Shown here one piece after another: positions 1 through 7,261 of a stretch of DNA of 13,729 bases. The notes beneath the pieces were generated by a model. That model saw only the letters and a program-made list of their open reading frames with translations, was not told the origin of the DNA and searched no databases. Made by a program: the position numbers and the translations under genes. The stretch's first letter is position 1; every line of letters starts with the position of its first letter. Origin of the DNA: Ruminococcaceae bacterium UBA3751 (lineage in GTDB: Bacteria; Bacillota; Clostridia; Oscillospirales; Acutalibacteraceae); contig DFGL01000033.1 in the NCBI GenBank assembly GCA_002371215.1, positions 1 to 13,729 of the forward strand, read 5' to 3'.

Positions 1-46
1 TGACCTTCTTTATGACGGGCGCCCCCCCAAAGCTGAGTGCTTTTTG
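1..46. other. Short downstream flank of the glycosyltransferase gene
   Basis: This 46-base edge lies after the stop codon of the minus-strand glycosyltransferase gene. It contains an 8-bp GGGCGCCC palindrome (17-24), a run of seven C (22-28), and a weak 5-bp hairpin AAAGC/GCTTT (29-43) followed by only two further T on the plus strand. No reading frame and no convincing terminator for the minus-strand gene is visible. Too little sequence is present to say more. Confidence 0.4.
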
Positions 47-1237
47 TTACCATTTATACGGTCCGTGGGGGGTTGAATTAAATTTATCAATTACAATCTG
101 ATAGCGCTCGTAGGCTCTGTTTATGCTGTCCTCCCACGAGATATAAATATCGTTTTGCGCCTGAGTTCCGACCCTGCCGATAAGGTCCTTGTTATCGATA
201 ATTCTGTGCACGGTTTCGGCTATGCTGTGGGCGGATTCAAAGCAGATAAAGCCCGTCTCTCCGTCAATAATTCCCTCTGCCGCACAGGAATCCTTAACAA
301 GAATTGACGGCGTTGCAGAGGCTGCCGCTTCGCGTACAACGAGCCCGTTTGTATCAAACAGCGAGGGGAAAATCAGTAAATCCGCTGCGGAATAATAAAG
401 CTGAAGCTCGCGCCTGTTATCAATCATTCCCGTAAATATAACCTTGTCATCAAGGTTAATTATATTGCAGTACTTTCTTATTGCCTTTTCGTCCGGTCCT
501 ATTCCAAGGAAAAGCATTCTGAAATCGCGTTCTCTGTCCTTTAAAAGCCTCATAGCGTCAAGGATTAAGCGGATATTTTTGTACCACATAAGCCTTCCTA
601 CGAAAATGAAAACGGGAATGCCCTCGGGGATATTATGCTTTCTTCTGATTATAGCCTTTTCGCTGTCGCTTACGGTAACCTTGGGTAAGTCGCAGCCGTT
701 GGGCATAACGACGTAATCGCCGTCATATCCCATAATTCTTAAAGAATCCGCCGTGCCCTTGCTCGTTACCCAAACCTCGTCGGCGCATTTTATATCCTTG
801 CCTATCATAGTATACGCCTTTTGTCTTATCGCAAGCGATTTAACCCTGGCGTCAATATCGTATTCAAACTTTGTGTGATAGGTGAGGATAGTTGGTATAC
901 GCTTAATGCGGTTAATTCTTCTGTAAAAATAGCTCGTTGCAACGGGGCAATGGGAATGAAGAATATCAAAATTCATATTGATAATATCCTCGGCAAACTC
1001 CTTTTTAAAAGGCCAGCCTACGGGATAGCCTTCGCCGAAGGTAAAAAGGCTTTTATATCTGTAAACCTCAAAGGGGAAAAGATAGTCCTTTTTGTTCGGG
1101 TTTTCGGGAGTGATAACCACAGCCTCGCCGAGCTCTTTGTTGATATATTCAGCGTAGTATTTAATAACGGTGTTAACTCCGTCAATGGTGGGGAGAAAGG
1201 CGTCGTTGCCCAAGCCTACCTTAAGACCTTTGTTCAT
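47..1237 (-). CDS. GT4-family glycosyltransferase, probably glycolipid or cell-envelope glycan synthesis
   Basis: Predicted 396-aa cytoplasmic or membrane-associated glycosyltransferase of the GT-B fold, family GT4. These enzymes transfer a sugar from a nucleotide-sugar donor. The N-terminal acceptor domain opens with VGLGNDAFLPTIDGVNT (residues 7-23) and has HSH at 94-96 and TYHTKFEYD at 119-127, a pattern seen in diacylglycerol glucosyltransferases and PimB-like enzymes. The C-terminal donor domain has FVGRLMWYK (212-220; R215 and K220 match the phosphate-binding Arg/Lys) and DTNGLVVRE (295-303), which corresponds to the EX7E motif with Asp in place of the first Glu. The start is set at ATG 1237 because a GGAGGAAGT ribosome binding site lies 3 bases upstream on the minus strand; a start 17 codons earlier adds residues outside the domain. 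It has its own promoter and is divergent from hprK. The acceptor is unknown: lipid, polysaccharide and teichoic-type glycans are all possible. Confidence 0.85.
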   Translation of the reverse strand: MNKGLKVGLGNDAFLPTIDGVNTVIKYYAEYINKELGEAVVITPENPNKKDYLFPFEVYRYKSLFTFGEGYPVGWPFKKEFAEDIINMNFDILHSHCPVATSYFYRRINRIKRIPTILTYHTKFEYDIDARVKSLAIRQKAYTMIGKDIKCADEVWVTSKGTADSLRIMGYDGDYVVMPNGCDLPKVTVSDSEKAIIRRKHNIPEGIPVFIFVGRLMWYKNIRLILDAMRLLKDRERDFRMLFLGIGPDEKAIRKYCNIINLDDKVIFTGMIDNRRELQLYYSAADLLIFPSLFDTNGLVVREAAASATPSILVKDSCAAEGIIDGETGFICFESAHSIAETVHRIIDNKDLIGRVGTQAQNDIYISWEDSINRAYERYQIVIDKFNSTPHGPYKW

Positions 1238-1265
1238 AATACTTCCTCCGTATTTTGGTATTGTA

Positions 1266-1294
1266 ATTATATCATATATCAAAAGCAAAGTAAA
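1266..1294 (-). promoter_or_regulatory. Sigma-A-type promoter for the glycosyltransferase gene
   Basis: Read on the minus strand, TTTACT (1294-1289) is followed by a 17-base spacer and TATAAT (1271-1266). TG sits one base upstream of the -10 box, giving an exact extended -10 (TGnTATAAT). The start codon lies about 29 bases downstream of the -10, which gives a short leader. This is a sequence-based prediction. Confidence 0.75.
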
Positions 1295-1317
1295 ATTAAA
1301 TTATTATAAATAATTCC

Positions 1318-1346
1318 TTGATAAACTATGAATAATATTATATAAT
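1318..1346 (+). promoter_or_regulatory. Sigma-A-type promoter for the hprK operon
   Basis: TTGATA (1318-1323), a 17-base spacer and TATAAT (1341-1346) differ from consensus at one position. Transcription would start near 1353, giving a leader of about 37 nt that contains the GGAGGTGG ribosome binding site (1378-1385) of hprK. This is the only good promoter seen ahead of the block running to dnaE. No catabolite-repressor (cre) site is recognisable nearby. Confidence 0.8.
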
Positions 1347-1389
1347 TATTCTGTATAGTTATATCCAAAGGGAAATCGGAGGTGGATAT

Positions 1390-2352
1390 ATGTCGGAGCA
1401 GTATTTTGTAACGCTTGACGATATTATCAAAAATCATTCGCTTGAGGTAGTTTATATTCCGAAAGCGGCTGAGGAAATAAAAATCATAACCAACGAGGTC
1501 AACCGCCCGGGTATAGTTTTAACGGGTTACACGGATTATTTTGACCCGCTGAGAATTCAGATTTTAGGCTGGACGGAGCTCGGATTTTTACAGAATATGT
1601 CAAGCTCGAAAAGGAGCGAGGCGCTCGGCTACTGGCTCGGCTTACACCCCGCGGCAGCAGTTGTAACCAGAGGGCTTGAAATCCCCGAGTATTTTATAAA
1701 AGCGTGCGAGGCGTATGAGGTACCGCTTCTCAGAACGGATGATGAGACCTCTCCGTTTATGTCCGCGCTTATCGGCTATCTCAACAGAGAGCTCGCTCCG
1801 CGTATTACCCGCCACGGCGTTCTTGTTGAGGTTTACGGCGAGGGCGTTCTGATTGTAGGCGAAAGCGGCGCAGGTAAAAGCGAAACCGCCGTTGAACTTA
1901 TCAAGCGCGGTCACCGTCTTATTGCAGACGACGCTGTTGAAATCCGTAAGGTATCGGATACTATTCTTGAGGGCTCGTCCCCGAGTAACATCCGCCACTT
2001 TATTGAGCTGCGCGGCATAGGCGTTATCAATGCCCGCCGTATTTTCGGTATGGGCGCGGTTAAGCCTATTGAGAGAATCAATATGGTAATTCAGCTTGAG
2101 GAGTGGGACGCTACCAAAGCTTATGACCGCCTCGGTCTTGATAATGAATACGCAAAAATACTCGACGTTAAGGTTCCTATAATTACCGTTCCCGTTACCC
2201 CGGGACGTAACCTTGCAATCATTGTTGAAACCGCGGCTATGAACAACCGTCAGAAAAAGATGGGCTACAGCGGCGCAAGGGAGCTTATGGAATGCCTCGG
2301 TATGGAGGATATAAAGCCAACCGATAAAGAGGTTGAAATCTGGCAGAGTTAA
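1390..2352 (+). CDS. hprK: HPr kinase/phosphorylase (HprK/P)
   Basis: This bifunctional cytoplasmic enzyme phosphorylates Ser46 of the phosphocarrier HPr, and of Crh where present, with ATP or PPi, and removes the phosphate by phosphorolysis. It is the sensor of CcpA-type carbon catabolite control. The 320-aa product has the family length. The N-terminal domain covers about residues 1-130. The C-terminal P-loop kinase domain carries HGVLVEVYGEGVLI (142-155 region), Walker A GESGAGKS (157-164), the acidic pair D180-D181 after it, the HprK signature ELRGIGVINARRIFG (206-220) and VPVTPGRNLA (267-276). The start ATG has a strong GGAGGTGG site 4 bases upstream. It is first in a tightly spaced plus-strand operon, 21 bases before the ROK kinase gene. 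No HPr or Crh gene is present in the window, so the substrate must be encoded elsewhere. Assignment is secure. Confidence 0.97.
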   Translation: MSEQYFVTLDDIIKNHSLEVVYIPKAAEEIKIITNEVNRPGIVLTGYTDYFDPLRIQILGWTELGFLQNMSSSKRSEALGYWLGLHPAAAVVTRGLEIPEYFIKACEAYEVPLLRTDDETSPFMSALIGYLNRELAPRITRHGVLVEVYGEGVLIVGESGAGKSETAVELIKRGHRLIADDAVEIRKVSDTILEGSSPSNIRHFIELRGIGVINARRIFGMGAVKPIERINMVIQLEEWDATKAYDRLGLDNEYAKILDVKVPIITVPVTPGRNLAIIVETAAMNNRQKKMGYSGARELMECLGMEDIKPTDKEVEIWQS

Positions 2353-2373
2353 TAATTTTAAGGAGATATATTT

Positions 2374-3321
2374 ATGTACACGATAGGAATTGATTTAGGC
2401 GGAACAAATATTGTTGCCGCAGTTGTTGATGAAAATTATAAAATTATTGAAAAGGCTAAAACGCCTACGGCTATGCCGAGAAAGCCCGAGGAAATTTTTG
2501 ACGATATTGCAAAGGTTTCCAAAGAGGCGGTTGAAAAATCGGGAATTACAATGAGTGATATAAGCTCAATAGGTTTAGGTACTCCCGGTACCGTAAATAA
2601 CGGAATTATTGAGTATGCAAACAACCTCGGTTTTGACCATATTCCCGCTTCGGATATGCTAAAGGAACGCCTTGGAGATATTCCCGTATATATTGAAAAC
2701 GACGCTAACTGCGCCGCTCTCGGTGAAGCATATGCGGGCTGCGGTAACGGGAGTAAAAACTTTATTGCCGTAACTCTCGGAACAGGCGTCGGCTCGGGAA
2801 TAATCATTGACGGAAAGATTGTTTCGGGCATTAACCACGCGGGCGGAGAATGCGGACATATGGTAATCGTTGTTGACGGTAAGCCCTGTACCTGCGGACG
2901 ACGCGGATGCTGGGAGGCTTACGCTTCCGCAACTGCGCTTATTAATCAGACTAAAGAGGCTATGGAAAAGCACCCCGACAGCATTATGCACGAGCTCGCG
3001 AAGGAAGAGGGCGCCGTTACGGGAAGAACCGCTTTTGACGCTATGAGAAGAAAGGACGCAGTCGGCGTTCAGGTTGTTGACGCGTACATAAAATACGTTG
3101 CAGCGGGCGTAACAAACCTCGTTAACGCCTTCCAGCCTGAAATTCTCTGCATCGGCGGCGGTATCTGCAACGAGGGCGAAACCCTGTTAAGACCGCTCAG
3201 ACGTTACGTTGAAGCTGAAAGATACAGCATTTATTCTGACGTACAGACGGAAATAGTTAAGGCTGAGCTCGGAAACGACGCGGGTATTATCGGCGCGGCT
3301 ATTCTCTATACAGCACAATAA
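2374..3321 (+). CDS. glcK: ROK-family glucokinase
   Basis: This cytoplasmic sugar kinase of the ROK family most likely phosphorylates glucose to glucose-6-phosphate with ATP. The 315-aa product begins with the phosphate-binding loop GIDLGGTN (5-12). END at 108-110 contains the probable catalytic base D110. LGTGVGSG (135-142) is the second ATP-binding loop, and the ROK zinc site is complete: GECGHM (158-163, ligand H162) with CTCGRRGC (172-179; C172, C174, C179). ROK proteins include repressors, but this one lacks an N-terminal helix-turn-helix extension, so it is an enzyme. The exact sugar (glucose, N-acetylglucosamine, mannose, fructose) cannot be fixed from sequence. AAGGAGAT precedes the ATG. 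Between hprK and murB it fits a carbon-supply role feeding glycolysis and, further downstream, pfkA. Confidence 0.9.
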   Translation: MYTIGIDLGGTNIVAAVVDENYKIIEKAKTPTAMPRKPEEIFDDIAKVSKEAVEKSGITMSDISSIGLGTPGTVNNGIIEYANNLGFDHIPASDMLKERLGDIPVYIENDANCAALGEAYAGCGNGSKNFIAVTLGTGVGSGIIIDGKIVSGINHAGGECGHMVIVVDGKPCTCGRRGCWEAYASATALINQTKEAMEKHPDSIMHELAKEEGAVTGRTAFDAMRRKDAVGVQVVDAYIKYVAAGVTNLVNAFQPEILCIGGGICNEGETLLRPLRRYVEAERYSIYSDVQTEIVKAELGNDAGIIGAAILYTAQ

Positions 3322-3345
3322 TTTTAACTAAGGTGAAATAACAGC

Positions 3346-4245
3346 TTGAAGAATTTAATTGATTATTTAAACGAAAAAAATATAAAATTTACCGAAAACG
3401 AGCCGATGGCAAAGCACACAACCTTTAAAATCGGCGGTGCGGCGCGTCTTATGGCGTTTCCGAAAAGTGCAGATGAAATTGCTCTTATTGTCAGGGAATG
3501 TAACGCCGAGGGCATAAGATATATGGTTGTAGGCAACGGCTCTAACCTTCTTGTAAGCGATGACGGAATTGACGCCTGCGTTATCCTTCTCGGAAAGGAT
3601 TTTGAGGAGATTAAGCTCATTGATGAAACAACCGTTTTTGCAAGCGCGGGCGCTCAGCTTATAAAGGTTTGTACCTTTGCGCTTGAAAACGGGCTCAGCG
3701 GGCTTGAGTTTGCCTACGGTATTCCCGGCTCCTGCGGCGGCGCTGCGTTTATGAACGCGGGCGCTTACGGCGGCGAGATGAAGGACGTTCTGTACCGTTG
3801 CGACCATATTGATAAAAACGGCAATTCCGGTTTTCTTGAGGGCGATGAGCTTGCGCTTTCCTACCGCCATTCAGCGTACTACGATAACGGCTGTATAGTT
3901 ACAGGGCTTTATCTAAAACTGAAAAAGGGCGATAAGGAGGAAATCAAGGCTAAAATGCAGGACTTAATCGGCAGGCGCCACGATAAGCAGCCGCTTGAAT
4001 ATCCTTCAGCAGGCTCAACCTTTAAACGCCCCGAGGGCTATTTTGCTGGAGCGCTTATTGAAGAGTGCGGGCTAAAGGGTGCTTCTGTAGGCGGAGCGCA
4101 GGTGAGCGAAAAGCACGCGGGTTTTGTAATTAATACAGGCGGCGCAACCTGCAGCGACGTTCTTGCGCTTTGCAAAAAGGTATCGGATAAAGTATATGAC
4201 GAAAAGGGCGTCAGGCTTGAAATGGAAATAAGAGTAACAAAATAA
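3346..4245 (+). CDS. murB: UDP-N-acetylenolpyruvoylglucosamine reductase (MurB)
   Basis: MurB is the FAD- and NADPH-dependent enzyme that reduces UDP-GlcNAc-enolpyruvate to UDP-MurNAc, the second committed step of peptidoglycan precursor synthesis in the cytoplasm. The 299-aa product has FAD-binding segments HTTFKIGGAA (24-33) and VGNGSNLLVSDDG (62-74), and GIPGSCGGAAFMNAGAYGGE (125-144). The catalytic set is visible: R174 in SYRHS, S224 in SAGSTFKRP (proton donor) and E294 near the C terminus. The length and the absence of the extra E. coli-type insertion fit the shorter MurB type usual in Gram-positives. The start is TTG, chosen because AAGGTG (3330-3335) lies 10 bases upstream and the first in-frame ATG would remove the conserved N terminus. 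It sits 24 bases after the ROK kinase gene and 20 before rapZ. Confidence 0.96.
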   Translation: MKNLIDYLNEKNIKFTENEPMAKHTTFKIGGAARLMAFPKSADEIALIVRECNAEGIRYMVVGNGSNLLVSDDGIDACVILLGKDFEEIKLIDETTVFASAGAQLIKVCTFALENGLSGLEFAYGIPGSCGGAAFMNAGAYGGEMKDVLYRCDHIDKNGNSGFLEGDELALSYRHSAYYDNGCIVTGLYLKLKKGDKEEIKAKMQDLIGRRHDKQPLEYPSAGSTFKRPEGYFAGALIEECGLKGASVGGAQVSEKHAGFVINTGGATCSDVLALCKKVSDKVYDEKGVRLEMEIRVTK

Positions 4246-4265
4246 ATTAAAGCAGGACAGGTAAA

Positions 4266-5126
4266 ATGAAAGAATTAGTATTGTTAACGGGCGTTTCGGG
4301 CGCGGGTAAATCCACGGCTATGGGCTTTATGGAGGATATAGGCTATTACTGTATTGATAATATGCCCGCGGAGCTTATTCCCGAATTTATCAACCTAATG
4401 GAAAAATCGGACGCGTATTCAAAAATCGCAATCGTAGCAGATGTTCGTTCAAAGGGCGTTTTTGAGGCGTTTCGCTCCGCTGTTAAGGATTTGAAAAAAA
4501 GCGATTATATCGTTAAGGTTATCTATCTCGATATAAAAACTCCCGAGGCGCTTAAAAGATATAAGCTCACTCGCAGAAAGCACCCCTTTGCGGATAAATT
4601 TTCAGGCGCTATCGGCGAGGCTATTAACTATGAAAAAAAGGTGCTCCAGCCGATTTTGCAAAATGCGGACTTTGTTATTGACACAACGGATTTAAACTCT
4701 CCCGAGCTCAGAAAAAGGCTTACCCAAATTCTTCTCGGCGACGATAAGGCGGTTATGAATATCCACGTTATGTCGTTCGGCTTCAAGCACGGTATCCCGA
4801 CAGACGCGGATTTTGTTCTTGACGTAAGATGCCTTCCGAATCCCTTCTGGGTTGAGGAACTTCGTTCAAAGACGGGACTCGATAAAGAGGTGAGCTCATA
4901 CGTTTTCGGCTTTGATGAGGCGAACGAGCTTCTTAAAAGGCTCCAAAATCTGCTCGATTACCTTGTTCCGCTCTATATTAAAGAGGGTAAAAGCCAGCTT
5001 GTAATAGCTATAGGCTGTACGGGCGGCAACCACAGAAGCGTCGCCTTTGCCGAATCCCTCAGGGAGCATTTTGAAAAATCATGGGACAATGTAACGGTAA
5101 ATCACAGGGATATAGAGAGAAGATAA
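4266..5126 (+). CDS. rapZ: RapZ/YvcJ-family nucleotide-binding regulatory protein
   Basis: This cytoplasmic P-loop protein belongs to the RapZ (E. coli YhbJ) / YvcJ (Bacillus) family. In E. coli RapZ is an adapter that delivers small RNAs of the glmS circuit to RNase E and so controls glucosamine-6-phosphate synthesis; the Gram-positive homologue binds and hydrolyses nucleotides, and its target is less clear. The 286-aa product is of normal family length. Walker A is GVSGAGKS (9-16), followed by the family-typical IGYYCIDNMP segment. The C-terminal domain ends with the conserved IGCTGGNHRSVAFAE (from about residue 249), the part that binds RNA or an amino-sugar metabolite in the E. coli protein. 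A modest AGGA site is 8 bases before the ATG. The stop overlaps the whiA start (TAATG), implying translational coupling. Many Firmicutes have yvcK between rapZ and whiA; it is missing here. Confidence 0.95.
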   Translation: MKELVLLTGVSGAGKSTAMGFMEDIGYYCIDNMPAELIPEFINLMEKSDAYSKIAIVADVRSKGVFEAFRSAVKDLKKSDYIVKVIYLDIKTPEALKRYKLTRRKHPFADKFSGAIGEAINYEKKVLQPILQNADFVIDTTDLNSPELRKRLTQILLGDDKAVMNIHVMSFGFKHGIPTDADFVLDVRCLPNPFWVEELRSKTGLDKEVSSYVFGFDEANELLKRLQNLLDYLVPLYIKEGKSQLVIAIGCTGGNHRSVAFAESLREHFEKSWDNVTVNHRDIERR

Positions 5127-6019
5127 TGTCATTTTCGTACGATGTAAAAAATGAACTGATAAAAACTGAATTAGAAAAAAACTGCTGTAAAAAGAGCCTT
5201 TTATACGGTATGGCGCTTTTTTCAAAGTCATTTTCTTATGAGGGCGTTTCGTTTCAGTCTGAAAACGAGGCGTCCGCTCGGCTTTTTAAAACGCTTATGG
5301 CGCAGCTTTGTAATATAAAGTGTAACATTAAGACTTCGCCCTCCGGTAAAAGCTTTACGGTTAATATTGAAAGCGAAGCGGCGTGTTCAAAAATTATGGC
5401 GTTTTTCGGGCATACTCAGCATGAAACAAGCCTTAAAATCAACTATTCAAACTTTGCCTGCAACGATTGCCATAACGCCTTTCTTGCGGGGGTATTTCTC
5501 GCCTGCGGCTCGGTTTCCTCGCCCGAAAAGGATTACCACCTTGAATTTACGGTTGCTTTTTATAACCTTTCAAAGAGCCTTTATACCTTCGTTCAGGAGC
5601 TTGAGCTTGAACCTAAAATGACCAAGAGAAGCGGTTATAACATTATCTATTTCAAGGATAGCGAGGCTATTGAGGACTGCCTTTATATTATGGGAGCCTC
5701 CCAGTCTATGTTTGATATGATGAATATTAAAATCCTTAAGGAGATAAGAAATTCGGCAAACCGCCGCGCAAACTGCGAAACGGCTAATATTGAAAAAACG
5801 GTTAACGCCGCCTCTCCCCAGCTTGAGGCGATAATTAAAATAAAAAAGAAAAAGGGGCTTTCCTCTCTTTCTCCGTCGCTTCGCGAAATGGCGGAAAAAA
5901 GGCTTGAAAACCCCGATATGTCGCTGTCTGAACTCGGGGAGCTCTTTGACCCTCCGCTTTCTCGCAGCGGCGCAAATCACAGATTGAAAAGGATTGTTGA
6001 AATTGCAAAGGAACTGTAA
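5126..6019 (+). CDS. whiA: WhiA-family DNA-binding regulator
   Basis: WhiA is a DNA-binding protein with a catalytically inactive homing-endonuclease-like domain followed by a helix-turn-helix. It controls sporulation septation in Streptomyces and affects cell division and chromosome segregation in Bacillus. The 297-aa product starts MSFSYDVKNELIK, the family N terminus. The LAGLIDADG-derived segment FLAGVFLACGSVSSPEKDYH lies in the middle. The C-terminal domain has the characteristic SLSPSLREMAEKRLENP followed by LSELGELFDPPLSRSGANHR, the HTH of the family. The start is ATG 5126, overlapping the rapZ stop by one base; a reading frame open 15 codons further upstream adds residues foreign to the family. 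The 3' end overlaps the next gene, so rapZ, whiA and the nuclease gene are likely translationally coupled. It is somewhat shorter than the Bacillus protein but complete. Confidence 0.95.
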   Translation: MSFSYDVKNELIKTELEKNCCKKSLLYGMALFSKSFSYEGVSFQSENEASARLFKTLMAQLCNIKCNIKTSPSGKSFTVNIESEAACSKIMAFFGHTQHETSLKINYSNFACNDCHNAFLAGVFLACGSVSSPEKDYHLEFTVAFYNLSKSLYTFVQELELEPKMTKRSGYNIIYFKDSEAIEDCLYIMGASQSMFDMMNIKILKEIRNSANRRANCETANIEKTVNAASPQLEAIIKIKKKKGLSSLSPSLREMAEKRLENPDMSLSELGELFDPPLSRSGANHRLKRIVEIAKEL

Positions 6020-7259
6020 AAAACTATCATCATTTATTCTTGCGCTTATTCTTGTAATAAGCGTTTTTGCTCTGCCTTTCGGCGCCTTTGCCGCAAACTA
6101 TACCGAAACCGTTGAGGCGTTTTCGTATAACGGCTATGAGATTCCCGCCTTTGACGGAGATTTGTACGAGGAAATTAACGGCAACGTGCCAAAGTTTACT
6201 TCCTCTGAACTCAATCAGACTATTGAGGAGCATTACGGCGAACTTGACGGGCTGAAAAGAGTTACAAAGTGCTGGGCAAATATTGACCAAAGTCTTATGC
6301 CTGCAGAAGGTGAAAAAAGAGGCGAGATAGGTACTGTTAAGCCTACGGGCTTTAAACAGAATAAATATGAATTTGTAAGCGGAAAGTATCTCTATAACCG
6401 CAGCCATTTAATCGGCTGGCAGCTGACGGGAGAGAACGCTAACGAAAAGAATCTTATGACGGGAACGCGTACCTTCAACGCCGTTGGTATGCTTAAATTT
6501 GAAAACGAGGTTGCCTCGTATATAAATGAGGACAGCGAAAACAACGTCCTTTATCGCGTTACGCCCGTATTTCAGGGCGATAACCTTCTCGCAAGCGGCG
6601 TAATTATGGAGGCTGAGTCTGTTGATGACCTCGGCAAAAGCGTAAGCTTCTGCGTCTTTGTTTACAATGTTGAAAACGGCGTTGCTATTGATTACGCAAC
6701 GGGCGAGAATATTGAAAGCGGAGCAGAGGTACCTAAGACGGACCTTTCCTACTCCAAGGTATGGCTCAAGGGGCTTAACTTTACGTACACAGGCAAGGAA
6801 ATCAAGCCGCTTGAATACGTTGAATGTAAAGGCGTAAGACTGACCGAGGGTACGGATTACACGGTAAGCTATTCAGATAACGTAAACGCAGGTACTGCAA
6901 CGGTTACCGTAACGGGAATTAATTCCTATACGGGAAGCGCAACCAAATCCTTCAACATATATAATCCAAAGCCTAAAAAAACGGTGATTAATAAGCTTAA
7001 AGCAAAGAAAAAGGCGTTTACCGTTAAGTGGAAAAAGGTAAGCGGTATTTCGGGCTATCAGATTCAGTACTCAACGAATAAAAAATTCAAAAAGGCTAAA
7101 ACCGTAACGGTAAACAGCACTAAAGCAAAGACTAAAACAGTTAAGAAAAAGATTAAGTCTAAGAAAAAATACTTCGTCCGTATAAGGACTTATAAAACAG
7201 TAAACAGGAAAAAATTCTATTCGGATTGGTCAAGGTATAAGAGCGTAAAGGTAAAATAA
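6003..7259 (+). CDS. Secreted DNA/RNA non-specific endonuclease with Ig-like and lysine-rich FN3 tail
   Basis: Predicted exported nuclease of about 418 aa. A signal peptide with Lys-Lys, a hydrophobic core and an AFA|A cleavage site covers residues 1-30. The catalytic domain (about 35-235) is of the EndA/NucA-type His-Me-finger family: NRSHLIGWQL (132-141) with the general base H135, then ANEKNLMTGTRTFN (146-159) with N150 as metal ligand and N159, spaced as N182 and N191 are in pneumococcal EndA. An Ig-like domain follows (about 247-319, YTGKEIKP ... GTDYTVSY). A fibronectin III-like domain (about 325-418) ends the protein, with 32 Lys in the last 98 residues, which would suit binding to cell-wall or nucleic-acid polyanions. 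No ATG exists near the start; TTG 6003 is preferred because AAAAGG (5987-5992) lies 10 bases upstream, but TTG 5997 or 5994 are possible. It overlaps whiA by 17 bases and ends 2 bases before dnaE. Likely roles are nutrient scavenging from or degradation of extracellular DNA. Confidence 0.88.
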   Translation: MQRNCKKLSSFILALILVISVFALPFGAFAANYTETVEAFSYNGYEIPAFDGDLYEEINGNVPKFTSSELNQTIEEHYGELDGLKRVTKCWANIDQSLMPAEGEKRGEIGTVKPTGFKQNKYEFVSGKYLYNRSHLIGWQLTGENANEKNLMTGTRTFNAVGMLKFENEVASYINEDSENNVLYRVTPVFQGDNLLASGVIMEAESVDDLGKSVSFCVFVYNVENGVAIDYATGENIESGAEVPKTDLSYSKVWLKGLNFTYTGKEIKPLEYVECKGVRLTEGTDYTVSYSDNVNAGTATVTVTGINSYTGSATKSFNIYNPKPKKTVINKLKAKKKAFTVKWKKVSGISGYQIQYSTNKKFKKAKTVTVNSTKAKTKTVKKKIKSKKKYFVRIRTYKTVNRKKFYSDWSRYKSVKVK

Positions 7260-7261
7260 CT

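Noticed and set aside
29..45. Terminator hairpin AAAGC/GCTTT near the left edge
   Set aside because: Only five pairs with two further T on the plus strand and no U-run in the minus-strand direction that would serve the glycosyltransferase gene.
2436..2991. Reverse-strand and alternate-frame open frames over the ROK kinase, and similar ones over murB, whiA, dnaE, pfkA and spoIVB
   Set aside because: They lie wholly inside genes with strong family motifs, lack ribosome binding sites and encode low-complexity shadow translations.
5081..5125. Upstream start for whiA inside rapZ
   Set aside because: The added residues are not family-like, while ATG 5126 gives the canonical WhiA N terminus and a TAATG overlap.
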